A stretch of 64,000 bases of DNA from JANPCX01 sp031431125 (GTDB lineage: Bacteria > Pseudomonadota > Gammaproteobacteria > Burkholderiales > Burkholderiaceae_C): contig JANPCX010000045.1 of assembly GCA_031431125.1 (NCBI GenBank), positions 1-64,000 on the forward strand, in the 5' to 3' direction. A program made the position numbers and the translations under genes. Of this stretch, positions 26,384-36,100 are shown in pieces. Within the stretch, counting starts at the first letter, position 1; every line of letters begins with the position of its first letter. The notes under the pieces are model-generated. The model ran no database searches and was not told the DNA's origin. It saw only the letters and a list, made by a program, of their open reading frames with translations.

Positions 26384-27715
26384 ATGCGCATCCTCCTCAT
26401 CCACCAAAACTTCCCCGGCCAGTTCCGCCATGTGGCGCAGGCCTGGGCCGCGCGTCCCGGTTGGCAGGTGGTGGCCCTGGGCCGCGACACCTGCCCCGGT
26501 TTGCCGCAGTTGAATACCTCACCGCAGTTCAAACTCCTGCGCTACAAACCCCATCGCGACGGCCACAAAGACCAGCATCCTTACCTGAGAAAAATGGAAG
26601 ATGCCGTGCTGCACGGCCAAGCCGTGGCGCGGGTGTTGACGACACTCAAACAACAAGGCTTCACCCCCGACGTCATCCTCGCCCACCCCGGCTGGGGCGA
26701 AACCTTGTACGCCAAAGACGTGTTTCCAAACGCCCGCCTCATCCACCTCTGCGAGTGGTACTACAACGCCCACGGCGCCGATGTGAACTTCGACCCTGAG
26801 TTCCCCGCCACCTTGGACGACCAACTGCGCATCCGCACCTGGAACGCCCTGCATTTGCTCAACCTGGAGCACTGCGACGCCGCCATCAGCCCCACTCAGT
26901 GGCAACGCGCCCAACACCCGTCGATTTACCACCCGAAAATTCATGTGGCCCATGAAGGTGTGGACACCGAAGGCTTGGGGCCGAAGGCCAACGCCGTGTT
27001 CACACGCAACGCAGCGCAGGACGCAGCAGAACTCACGCTCAGGGCAGGCGACCCCGTCATCACTTACGTCGCCCGCAACCTGGAGCCCTACCGGGGCTTT
27101 CACCAGTTCATGCGCGCCCTGGAAATCGTCCAGCGCGAACACCCCACGGTGCAAACCTTGGTGGTGGGTGGCGACGATGTGAGCTACGGCAAACGCCCCG
27201 CGCAAATCACACGACAAAACGGCCTGCAAGCCAAAACCTGGCGTGAACACATGCTGCAAGCGTGCCGCATCGACCCAAGCCGTACCCACTTCCTGGGCCG
27301 CATCCCTTACGAGCAGTACAAAAAAGTGCTGCAAGTCTCAAGCGCCCACGTCTACCTTACCGTGCCCTTTGTGCTGAGCTGGTCGCTCTTGGAAGCCATG
27401 GCCAGCGGCTGCCTTGTGATCGCCAGCAACACCGCCCCCGTGCGTGAGGTCATTCAAGACGGCGTGAACGGATTGCTGGTGGACTTCTTCAACCCGCAAG
27501 ACATTGCCCGCCAAATCCTGCACAGCCTGCAAGAACCCAGGCTGAGCACGCCGCTGCGGCAGGCGGCGCAAGCGTTTGTGCAACAGCGGTATGGCTTGCA
27601 GGCGGGCATTCAGACTTACGAGTACTTGCTGGCCAACACCCCTTCGCAAAGCACCCTCACGAGTGCCCCCAAAAAATTCGATCACCTCCCCCTGAAGCGG
27701 GTATCTGTGCACTGA
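26384..27715 (+). CDS. Family 4 glycosyltransferase
   Basis: This 443-aa GT-B protein begins with MRILLIHQNFPGQFRHVA, typical of GT4 enzymes with an N-terminal GT4-like domain (about 1-190). The C-terminal nucleotide-sugar domain (about 210-420) includes VTYVARNLEPYRGFHQFMRAL, FLGRIPYEQYKKVLQVSSAHVYLTVPFVLSWSLLEAMASGC and the Glu-x7-Glu-like end. No signal peptide; cytoplasmic. It lies between the T1SS genes and the RTX lipase cassettes. Substrates cannot be assigned; a link to glycosylating the RTX protein or polysaccharide is speculation. Confidence 0.85.
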   Translation: MRILLIHQNFPGQFRHVAQAWAARPGWQVVALGRDTCPGLPQLNTSPQFKLLRYKPHRDGHKDQHPYLRKMEDAVLHGQAVARVLTTLKQQGFTPDVILAHPGWGETLYAKDVFPNARLIHLCEWYYNAHGADVNFDPEFPATLDDQLRIRTWNALHLLNLEHCDAAISPTQWQRAQHPSIYHPKIHVAHEGVDTEGLGPKANAVFTRNAAQDAAELTLRAGDPVITYVARNLEPYRGFHQFMRALEIVQREHPTVQTLVVGGDDVSYGKRPAQITRQNGLQAKTWREHMLQACRIDPSRTHFLGRIPYEQYKKVLQVSSAHVYLTVPFVLSWSLLEAMASGCLVIASNTAPVREVIQDGVNGLLVDFFNPQDIARQILHSLQEPRLSTPLRQAAQAFVQQRYGLQAGIQTYEYLLANTPSQSTLTSAPKKFDHLPLKRVSVH

Positions 27716-27782
27716 CAAATCCAATTCAATCCAACCACTTCACTTTTCATTCACCTTCACCCCAAGCAAAAGGAATCGCGCC

Positions 27783-28229
27783 ATGAACCCACAAGCCCAA
27801 CGTCCCACCAGCGCCTTCGTCGGCGCGTCCTGGCTCGCCCTCATCGTCGGTGCTGCGACCTTCTTACTCGGCCTGTGGAACGCCAAGATGATGCTCAACG
27901 AAAAGGGCTACTACTTCACCGTGCTGATGTACGGCCTGTTCTCCGCCGTCTCCCTGCAAAAGTCCGTGCGCGACCGCCTGGAAGGCATCGCCGTCACCGG
28001 CCTTTACTTCGGCCTGGCATGGATGAGCCTCGGCCTGTCCATCCTGCTGCTCACCGTGGGCCTGTGGAACGCCGAACTCAACAGCAGCGAAAAAGGCTTC
28101 TACGCCATGTCCTTCGTGCTCAGCCTGTTTGCGGCGGTTGCGGTGCAGAAGAATGTGCGGGATGTGGCGGGGTTGGGGGCGAGACCGACGCGGGCGACCC
28201 CATCGCGCAGTGCAGAGACGACCGAGTGA
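27783..28229 (+). CDS. YiaA/YiaB-like inner membrane protein
   Basis: This 148-aa protein has two repeats of a two-helix unit: ASWLALIVGAATFLLGLWNA...EKGYYFTVLMYGLFSAVSLQKSVRD and GLAWMSLGLSILLLTVGLWNA...EKGFYAMSFVLSLFAAVAVQKNVRD. This is the YiaAB two-helix domain arrangement. It sits in the inner membrane; role unknown in the family. Monocistronic or first in the cassette operon. Confidence 0.85.
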   Translation: MNPQAQRPTSAFVGASWLALIVGAATFLLGLWNAKMMLNEKGYYFTVLMYGLFSAVSLQKSVRDRLEGIAVTGLYFGLAWMSLGLSILLLTVGLWNAELNSSEKGFYAMSFVLSLFAAVAVQKNVRDVAGLGARPTRATPSRSAETTE

Positions 28230-28398
28230 CGAGCGGTGGCACATTGATCAGCACCCAAGCTAGCGCTTCGATGTGCCCCTTGGCTTGGAGATTCCCGCGC
28301 ATGCTGTGGAATCACTCAATTGTTGGCAGTGCGCCGTTTGATTCGATCCTCAGATTGGCCGCAAATCAAACCATTCACTTCAAAGAAAGGCTCGCCGC

Positions 28399-29281
28399 AT
28401 GATTTCAATGACCTGGATACCCGAGTTCATACGGGGAGTGGTGTGGATATACATCGCCATATGGGCTGGGGCGACGATTGCTGCATGGATGGTGCCAAAA
28501 AAAGTTGGCTCACCGTGCGGTCGCGCTGCTGTTAACGACAGCGATGTTTGGCTCAATGCCCGCCCTCTTTGCGCTCAGCGTCAAACAACAAAACGACGAG
28601 CAGCGGCCGATCGTGGAGCAGCGCAAGGCCCAGTACGACGCTGCTATGGCGCGATTTGAGGAACGGTGCAAATCGGCGGGGGAGAAGATCAATCGGACTG
28701 TGGAGGATGTGGAGGGGGTATTACTTGCCAATATCCGACCTGACACAAAACCCGGTGACAGAAGTGATCCCAATTGGCCTGATGCAGCGTTGCCAGATGA
28801 AGGTCGTGGTGATTGGTATATCAGGTCGTTTTTGTTTTGGGAGCATCACCAAGACAAGAGAAATATGCGTGGCTTCTTAAACGAGACGCCATCCAAGTCG
28901 CCTGGGTATCGATTTGTTGATGTTGGATCGGAGCGCGATGGGTTTCGGCGAATTCGCTTGGACAGGAGTGATGGTGCCAAATTGTTTTCTGAACCAATGA
29001 AATCCAAGCCGACACGTTATGCCGTCAGCTTTGAGAACTTAGTCGATCCCGAAGATCGCAAGCTATGGATAGCTGGAACCAAGGTCACCGTCACTGATAC
29101 ATCAAACAACGAAGTGCTTGCACAGAAGACTTGGTATTCAGTTGAGCCAGGCCAGGGTAGCAAAGCGGGTGCGAGAGTCCCTTGGGGTTTTGCGAGAACT
29201 TGTCCCTTGCACGTTGGAACGTCCGATGGCATGACCAGATTTTTTGTTGATCAAATTTTGAAACCAAAAAAGGGAGAGTAA
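28399..29281 (+). pseudogene. Two-TM cassette protein, copy 1, frameshifted at an A7 run
   Basis: The first frame (from 28399) encodes MISMTWIPEFIRGVVWIYIA..WMVPKK and then loses similarity. The next frame (open from 28478 to 29281) continues with LAHRAVALLLTTAMFGSMPA, exactly as the paralogues do. Removing one A from the A7 run at 28497-28503 would restore a 290-aa protein. The rest of the ORF is intact, with conserved FEERCK and CPLH cysteines. The cause could be a true mutation, phase-variable slippage, or a sequencing error. It resembles copies 2 and 3 in length. Confidence 0.8.
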
Positions 29282-29286
29282 GCATC

Positions 29287-30321
29287 ATGGCAAACCAAAC
29301 CATCACCACCCTGAAATACGCCAACCTGCAAATGGCTGCAGAGGCTTTGTACGGATTGAAATCGACGACGCCCGGAACAATTCGATCTTTACCAACCATT
29401 GGGCAGCAGTTTCTTACAGACGGCAACGACCACGCCAGCCGCTTCACCACCACCCAAGCCACCGAGTTCGCCAAAGAATGGAAGGTCGTCGAACACATCA
29501 GCAACACTAAAACCGGCTTCAGCGGCACGCTGTTCGAGTGCTTGAAGGACGACGAGGCCAAAGGCTTGAAGCAAGGTGATTTGGTGCTGAGTTTTCGCTC
29601 TACTGCGTTCATCGACGATTCCGCGCGTGACAACCAGGCGACCAATGCCTTGGAGATCAAGGAGATGGGATTTGCCTTTGGGCAGATTGCCGACATGAGC
29701 GACTGGTTTGAAAAACTCAACGCCGACACCAGCAAGCTCGGCGGCGGCAAGTCCTTCGCAGTTACAGGCTACAGCCTGGGCGGCCACCTGGCCACCGCCT
29801 TCAATGCGCTGTATGGCGGCACGGGGCGCATCAAAGAGACCTACACCTTCAACGGTGCGGGAGTGGGGCTGGTCAAGTCCGGGCGGAACCTGAACGAGAT
29901 CATCGATACGTTCAACAAAGAGCGGCGAGACGGGGCAACAGGCGGGGACACCAGCGGTTGGGTCAACGGTGGCGGTTCATCGGGTATCAAGTTTTTCAAT
30001 GATCCGGCGGTGCAAACCATCTACGAAGGACTCAGAGACAAACTCAAAGGCGGCACACGTGTTACCAGCGTCGACTACGCCAACCTCGTGGCATTGCCCT
30101 TCGTCATCGTCAATGCAGAGGCCCAGATGTTGATTCAGGCGCTGAACCGCATCAAACTCATCCAGGAAGAATTCGACCGGCTCAACACTGTCGATGGGCC
30201 AGGCTCAGAAAAGCCCCAGGACGTGGCGCTGTCCAACATCGAAGCCATGAACCTGAGCTACCAAGTGGCTGCCAATGACGATAGCTACGCCATCACACCA
30301 GAAGAAAGGCAGGCCGCATGA
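29287..30321 (+). CDS. Short lipase-like paralogue 1 (N-terminal module only)
   Basis: This 344-aa protein matches the N-terminus of the giant RTX protein: it starts MANQTITTLKYANLQMAAEAL, includes LVLSFRSTAFIDD, and has the lipase nucleophile elbow GYSLGGHLATAFN. It stops after NIEAMNLSYQVAANDD.., before the region that in the giant protein holds the likely catalytic Asp and His. It has no RTX repeats or T1SS signal recognised. It begins 5 bp after the copy 1 two-TM gene and its stop overlaps the next start (ATGA). It may be an inactive decoy, a chaperone-like partner, or a duplication remnant kept intact. Confidence 0.8.
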   Translation: MANQTITTLKYANLQMAAEALYGLKSTTPGTIRSLPTIGQQFLTDGNDHASRFTTTQATEFAKEWKVVEHISNTKTGFSGTLFECLKDDEAKGLKQGDLVLSFRSTAFIDDSARDNQATNALEIKEMGFAFGQIADMSDWFEKLNADTSKLGGGKSFAVTGYSLGGHLATAFNALYGGTGRIKETYTFNGAGVGLVKSGRNLNEIIDTFNKERRDGATGGDTSGWVNGGGSSGIKFFNDPAVQTIYEGLRDKLKGGTRVTSVDYANLVALPFVIVNAEAQMLIQALNRIKLIQEEFDRLNTVDGPGSEKPQDVALSNIEAMNLSYQVAANDDSYAITPEERQAA

Positions 30322-31199
30322 TTTCAATGACCTGGATACCCGAGTTCATTCGGGGCGCGGTGTGGGTGTACATCGCCCTTTGGGCGGGAGCGACAGTGGC
30401 TGCCTTGATGCTGCCAAAAACAACAACCCGCCGAGTGGCGTTGCTGCTGTTGACGACAGCGGTCTTCGCCGCCTTGCCCGCCTACTTCGCGCTCAGCATC
30501 AAACAAGAAAACGATGAACAGCGGCCCATCGTGGAGCAGCGCAAAGCGCAGTACGAAGCGGCCATGGCGCGGTTTGAGGAGCGGTGCAAGACGGCGGGGG
30601 AGAAGGTTTACCGGACTGTGGAGGATGTGGAGGGGGTGTTGTTGATGAAGGTGCGGCCGAAAAAATCGCCTTTTGTTTATGCAGATCCCAACTGGCCTGA
30701 TGCGGGTATGCCTGATGAGTCATCAGGCGACGACTACCTTAGAACGTTTCTTAACTGGGAGCAGCGCCGAGACGTAAAAGAGTCACGCGGGTATCTGAAC
30801 TATTCGCCTTCTGAACTGCCTGGTTATCGCTTTGTCGACGTCATCGCTGAAAGGGGCAGTTTCCAGCGTATTCGGCTAGAGAAAGCGGAAAGCACTAATT
30901 TGATTATTGAGCCATTGAAATCAAAGCCAGCACGCTATGCAATTAGCTTTGAGAATTTCGTTGTGCCCGAGGATCGCAGGCTGTGGATTGCAGGCACCAA
31001 GGTCACCATCATCGATACATCAAATATCGAAATTCTTGCGGAGAAAACGTGGTACGCCTTTGAACCCGGCCAAGGCAATCAAGAAGGTGCCAGATCACCA
31101 TGGGCTTTTGCAATAACTTGCCCGGTGCACGTAGGCAGATCTAACGGGCAAACCAGATTTTTCGTAGATCAAATTTTGAAGCCTAAAAAGGGAGAGTAA
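30318..31199 (+). CDS. Two-TM protein with probable periplasmic domain, copy 2
   Basis: This 293-aa protein has TM1 at about residues 12-33 (GAVWVYIALWAGATVAALML) and TM2 at about 40-60 (VALLLLTTAVFAALPAYFAL). A 230-residue hydrophilic domain follows, with FEERCKTAGEKVYRTVEDVEGVLL, WIAGTKVTI and ITCPVHVG. The two Cys are conserved in the other copies and could form a disulfide. It is coupled to the preceding gene by ATGA and to the next lipase-like gene by 5 bp. A membrane protein repeated beside a lipase suggests immunity or secretion accessory function; this is inferred. Confidence 0.82.
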   Translation: MISMTWIPEFIRGAVWVYIALWAGATVAALMLPKTTTRRVALLLLTTAVFAALPAYFALSIKQENDEQRPIVEQRKAQYEAAMARFEERCKTAGEKVYRTVEDVEGVLLMKVRPKKSPFVYADPNWPDAGMPDESSGDDYLRTFLNWEQRRDVKESRGYLNYSPSELPGYRFVDVIAERGSFQRIRLEKAESTNLIIEPLKSKPARYAISFENFVVPEDRRLWIAGTKVTIIDTSNIEILAEKTWYAFEPGQGNQEGARSPWAFAITCPVHVGRSNGQTRFFVDQILKPKKGE

Positions 31200-31204
31200 A
31201 CATC

Positions 31205-32296
31205 ATGACTAATCAAACTATCACCACGTTGAAATATGCCAATTTGCAAATGGCCGCTGAGGCGCTGTTTGCAATTAAGCCGACAGACAAACCCGGCGAA
31301 ACCTATGCAGGCGCTGTCGGAGAAGATGTCATCGCGCTTGGCAATCGTCACGCCAGCAAATTCACCTCCACCCAAGCCACCGAATTCGCGCAAGAGTGGA
31401 AGGTGATCGAACACAAGAGCAACACTGCGACGGGTTTCAGCGGCACCTTGTTTGAGTGCCTGAAGGACGACCCCGCCAAAGGCTTGAAGCAAGGCGACTT
31501 GGTGCTGAGCTTTCGCTCCACCGAATTCATCGACGACGCTGCGCGAGACAACCAGGCAACCAACACGATGGAGATCAAGTCCTTTGGTTGGGCGTTTGGT
31601 CAGATTGCTGACATGCGGGATTGGTTTGACAAACTCAATGCCGATCCACAAAAACTCGGTGGTAGCAAGCCCTTTGCCGTCACGGGCTACAGTCTGGGCG
31701 GCCACTTGGCCACCGCGTTCAACCAGATCATCTACGAGCGCAATGAGGGCAACCGCATCACCGAGACCTACACCTTCAACGGTGCTGGTGTGGGCGAGAT
31801 CAAAAAGCCGAACCAAACCAACCTCAACAGCATCATCGACCAGTTCAACATCGACCGGCGCAGCGGCTCCGGCGGTGGAGGGGGTGATGAGTCCAACGGG
31901 AGCGGTGGCAATGGCGGCTCAGGAAGCAACACCGTCGGCATCTCCTTTGCGGGCCGCAAAACCCAACAGCTCTATGAGAGTTTGCGAGGCGAACTCACGG
32001 GTGGGCAAGACATCACGGATGCGCACTATGCGGAATTCTGGAGTGCTTATCCCGAGGCCGGCAACAACATCATTGCGCTGGACCAGGAGTCGCGCATGCT
32101 GCTGGATGCGATGAACCGCATCAAGGTCATTCAAGAAGAGGCCAAACGCGTTCCCAACTTGAGCGCCAGCGGAAAAAGCCCGCAAGACGTGCCAACCACC
32201 CACATCGAGGCCACGGGCTTGAACTACCAGCTCGCGGTGCTGCGCGCTGCAAACGACGAATACGCCTTGCCATCACAAGAAAGGTTGGCAGCATGA
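31205..32296 (+). CDS. Short lipase-like paralogue 2 (N-terminal module only)
   Basis: This 363-aa protein has the same organisation as the 344-aa copy: GYSLGGHLATAFNQIIYER contains the Ser elbow, and a Gly/Ser-rich insert (GSGGGGGDESNGSGGNGGSG) follows. It is nearly identical to the giant protein from about residue 160 to 340. It ends ANDEYALPSQERLAA, resembling the end of paralogue 1 (ANDDSYAITPEERQAA) but not the giant. It lacks the giant's FYDVYG and DTHSL region. Its stop overlaps the next two-TM start (ATGA). Confidence 0.82.
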   Translation: MTNQTITTLKYANLQMAAEALFAIKPTDKPGETYAGAVGEDVIALGNRHASKFTSTQATEFAQEWKVIEHKSNTATGFSGTLFECLKDDPAKGLKQGDLVLSFRSTEFIDDAARDNQATNTMEIKSFGWAFGQIADMRDWFDKLNADPQKLGGSKPFAVTGYSLGGHLATAFNQIIYERNEGNRITETYTFNGAGVGEIKKPNQTNLNSIIDQFNIDRRSGSGGGGGDESNGSGGNGGSGSNTVGISFAGRKTQQLYESLRGELTGGQDITDAHYAEFWSAYPEAGNNIIALDQESRMLLDAMNRIKVIQEEAKRVPNLSASGKSPQDVPTTHIEATGLNYQLAVLRAANDEYALPSQERLAA

Positions 32297-33156
32297 TTCA
32301 AATGACCTGGATACCCGAGTTCATACGGGGAGTGGTGTGGATATACATCGCCATATGGGCGGCGGCAAGCATCGCTGCATGGATGGTGCCCAAGACCGTG
32401 GTTCGCCGAGTCGCGGCGTTGCTGTTGACGACGGCCATGTTCGGTTCAATGCCCGCCCTGCTTTTGTTGACCGTCAAACTACAAGACGACCAACAGCGTC
32501 CTATCGAGGATCAACGCAAGGCCCAGTATGACGCCGCCATGGCGCGGTTTGAGGAACGGTGCAAAACGGCGGGGGAGAAGATCTATCGGACTGTGGAGGA
32601 TGTGGAGGGAATCGTTTGGATGAAATGGCGTCCAAAGGGACTCGTTTCAGATCAGTTCGCAATGGACGATCCTTATGGGCATAACTGCGGCGGGGAAAGC
32701 TGCATTTCATCAATGCTCATTGATGATCGAATGATTGAAACCAGCCCTGGAAGTTGGCAGCCGAGCAACGCCAGGCTCTATTCACACATCGATTCCATCG
32801 TGCCTGGCGAGAAAATCTATTCACGATTTGTCAAGAGATCGGCGAATGCTGCCCTGGAAAAGACCAGCCGTTCAACAACAACGGCTAGATATGGCGCGAC
32901 CTGGGAAGACATATCCACCCGAGAAGATCGAGAGTTCTGGATTGCAGGAGGAAGGATGACCATCCTTGATCTTGAAACCAATGAAGTGATTGCCGAGCGT
33001 ACGGGGTACCTGATTGATCGTGGGCAAGGAAATAAAGCGAACTCTCGAAATCCTTGGTCTCATGCGTTCAGTCGAGACAGCGCATGTCCTTCCGTTCGAG
33101 AGCACAACGTTTCTTTCATTACACGAGTTCTTAAACCCAAAAAAGAGGGGGAGTAA
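32293..33156 (+). CDS. Two-TM protein with probable periplasmic domain, copy 3
   Basis: This 287-aa protein shares the N-terminal half with copies 1 and 2 (MTWIPEFIRGVVWIYIAIWA, then VAALLLTTAMFGSMPALLLLTV, FEERCKTAGEKIYRTVEDVEG). Its central domain diverges (CGGESCISSMLIDD is unique). The end again has a WIAGGRMTILD strand and a C-terminal LKPKK motif, with Cys in DSACPS. It lies two bases before the giant RTX lipase gene. If these proteins are immunity factors, this is the cognate partner of the full-length lipase. Confidence 0.82.
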   Translation: MIQMTWIPEFIRGVVWIYIAIWAAASIAAWMVPKTVVRRVAALLLTTAMFGSMPALLLLTVKLQDDQQRPIEDQRKAQYDAAMARFEERCKTAGEKIYRTVEDVEGIVWMKWRPKGLVSDQFAMDDPYGHNCGGESCISSMLIDDRMIETSPGSWQPSNARLYSHIDSIVPGEKIYSRFVKRSANAALEKTSRSTTTARYGATWEDISTREDREFWIAGGRMTILDLETNEVIAERTGYLIDRGQGNKANSRNPWSHAFSRDSACPSVREHNVSFITRVLKPKKEGE

Positions 33157-33158
33157 TC

Positions 33159-36100
33159 ATGGCCAATCAAACCATCACCACACTGAAATATGCCAACCTG
33201 CACATGGCAGCGGAGGCAATGCTGAACGACATTGAGTCTTATGAGCAACAACTCACCACCGGCAACGACCACGCCAGCCGCTTCACCACCACCCAAGCCA
33301 CCCAATTCGCGCAAGAGTGGAAGGTGATCGAGCACAAGAGCAACACCGCGACGGGTTTCAGCGGGACGCTGTTCAAGTACACGGGTGAAGACAATCCAGC
33401 CAGAGGACTGCGTGCGGGCGAATTGGTGTTGAGCTTTCGCTCCACCGAATTCATCGACGACGCGGCGCGAGACAACCAGGCCACCAACACGATGGAGATC
33501 AAGCCCTTTGGTTGGGCGTTTGGTCAAATTGCCGACATGCGGGACTGGTTTGAAACGCTCAATGCCGACCCGCAAAAGCTCGGTGGCAACAAGCCCTTTG
33601 CGGTGACTGGCTACAGCCTGGGAGGCCACCTGGCCACCGCGTTCAACCAGCTCATCTACGAGCGCAATGAGGGCAGCCGCATCACCGAGACCTACACCTT
33701 CAACGGTGCTGGTGTGGGCGAGATCAAAAAGCCCAACCAGACCAACCTCAACAGCATCATTGACCAGTTCAACATCGACCGGCGCAGCGGCTCCGGCGGT
33801 GGAGGGGGTGATGAGTCCAACGGGAGCGGTGGAAATGGCGGCTCAGGCAGCAATACCGTTGGCATTTCCTTTGCAGGCCTCAAAACCCAACAGCTCTATG
33901 AAAGCCTGCGCGGAGAACTCACGGGTGGGAAAGACATCACGGATGCGCACTATGCGGAATTCTGGAATGCTTATCCCGAGGCCAGCAACAACATCATTGC
34001 GCTAGACAAGGAGTCGCGCATGTTGCTGGATGCGATGAACCGCATCAAGGTCATTCAAGAAGAGGCCAAACGGGTTCCCAACTTGAGCGCCAGCGGCAAA
34101 AACCCGCAAGACGTTCCAACCACCAACATCGAAGCGACGGGCTTGAACTACCAGCTCGCGGTGCTGCGGGCTGCTGAAAAGACCAGTGCTTACAGCATGG
34201 TGCTGGCTGCCTACAACCTGGCGACGAACGATCGCACAGTCAAAGGGCGCTTCCCGAATTTTTACGACGTTTATGGTGAAGCGCCACCTTCGATGGTGGC
34301 CAGCTCGCAAATTCACAAGGGGCAGAAAACCCCAATCTACATTGAAGACCAGCCTCTTTACCGCGGTACGTTTGCGGCCAGCGCAATCAAAGCCAGCATT
34401 GAATCGGGTTGGGAAATCAAGCTGCTGGCCAGCGGATATGACAAGAACGATTTCGGCGATACCCACAGTTTGGTGCTGTTGGTGGACTCGCTCAGCGTGC
34501 AGGCGGTGTTGTCCAAGCTGGATCCCAACACGTCGATCAACACGCTGACGGAAATTCTTAAACGTGCCAGCAATAAGCAGACTAAAGCAGAGACGGGCCA
34601 AGACGGCAAGGCCGAAGGTGACGTGCTGGAGAACGTGGTCAGCAGCCTGGGCACGATGCTGGGTGTACTGAGCGAGGGGAACAAACTTAAGGGCAATCTG
34701 GGGGGCAATACCTGGCACATCACGTCGGATGAGGGTGGTTTCACTGGGCGGGAAACCTTTCATAAGAAGCTGGCTGACATCGAGACGGCCATCTCTAACA
34801 AGGGCTTGGAGGGGAAGGTCAAAATTGGTGCGACCAATACCGATTTGGGCGCATTGGCCCGAGATGACTTTGGTGCCATGGCCACCTTGCTCAGCATGAG
34901 CCCCGTCAGCCTGACAGCGTCCTCGCCTGAGCACAGGGACAAGCTGGCCGATGAACTGAAGGGACAGTTCTCGGAATACGCTGCCTGGAAAGCGGACAAG
35001 GAGATGAGTGCCCAGGACAAAGCTGCTGGAAAACAAACCTACAGCGATGCCTACCTGCGTGCTCGGGCGGAATTTCTGGACTGGAAGGGAAAGTTCAACA
35101 ACGTCAACAGAGACTACGACCAAGATTTGGGTCAGATGAGGGTGCTCCCTGGCTTGTTGCTCGATCCGCTGGGATTTATCAAAGAACGCCCACTTCCCAT
35201 CAGTGGAGACCATGTCTACCAAGATAACCAAGTAGTCGACGGCAAGAAACTCACACTGCAAATTGACGGGCGTAACCCCACCACGCTGGAAAAGCACCAT
35301 ATCACCCTCGGCGTGGAAGCGGCTGAAACACTCTCCGGAGGAGACATCGAAGACCACCTTTTTGGCGGCGCCGGGGCGGACACACTCAAAGGCCTTGGCG
35401 GCAGCGACTACCTGGAAGGCAATGAGGGCGCAGACAACTTGTTGGGCGGCGGCGGCAAAGACATCCTTGTAGGCGGCAAGGACGACGACATACTGAATGG
35501 TGGACAAGACGACGACCAACTCAAAGGCGGCGAAGGCACCGATACCTACAAATTCGACAACCAATTTGGCCACGACACCATCATTGATGCCGATGGCAAA
35601 GGTTTCATTGAAGTGGCAGGCATTGGCAAACTTGATGGCGCCAACGCCAAGAAAGTGGCAGGCCAGGAGGGTGTGTGGCGAAGCGTGGACGGCAAGGTGA
35701 CCTACACCAAGGTGCAGTTGGACACCAGTGCGGTTAACTTTGACTCGCTGTTCAGAACCGGGTTGGAAATCAAGTTTGCTGACAAACCCAATGACAGCAT
35801 TTTGATCAAAGGTTGGAGCAGCGAGAAAAACATGGGGCTGGAGTTTGATCCTGCGCCCGAAGCACCCAAGCCCTCCAGTCCTCACGTGGGCAATTTTCAG
35901 AAAGAAACATCCATTCGATATCAACAGGGCGCGAACCGGTTGGTTTACACAGAAACCTATGGTGGGTATGTCTCTACCGGACAGTCACAAGAAAACGCTG
36001 AAGACTACATCGCTGCTTACGCTTCCACCGCAGACGAAAACTTTCGCCTCGAAGGGTTGGGTGGAAATGATGCGCTGTTTGGTGCTGTCAATGACGATTT

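Larger units (their letters stand above)
28399..34190 (+). repeat. Three-fold tandem duplication of a two-gene cassette
   Basis: Units start at 28399, 30318 and 32293. Each has a two-TM protein gene followed by a lipase-like sequence. The cassette heads at 28407 and 32302 share a run of more than 40 identical bases (ACCTGGATACCCGAGTTCAT...). The lipase part is very similar in units 2 and 3 (about 31680-32230 against 33600-34165). Successive units are joined by ATGA stop/start overlaps at 30318-30321 and 32293-32296. Confidence 0.92.

Noticed and set aside
34002..35924. 640-aa minus-strand frame inside the giant RTX gene
   Set aside because: It is fully antisense to a coherent lipase/RTX coding sequence and shows no domain.
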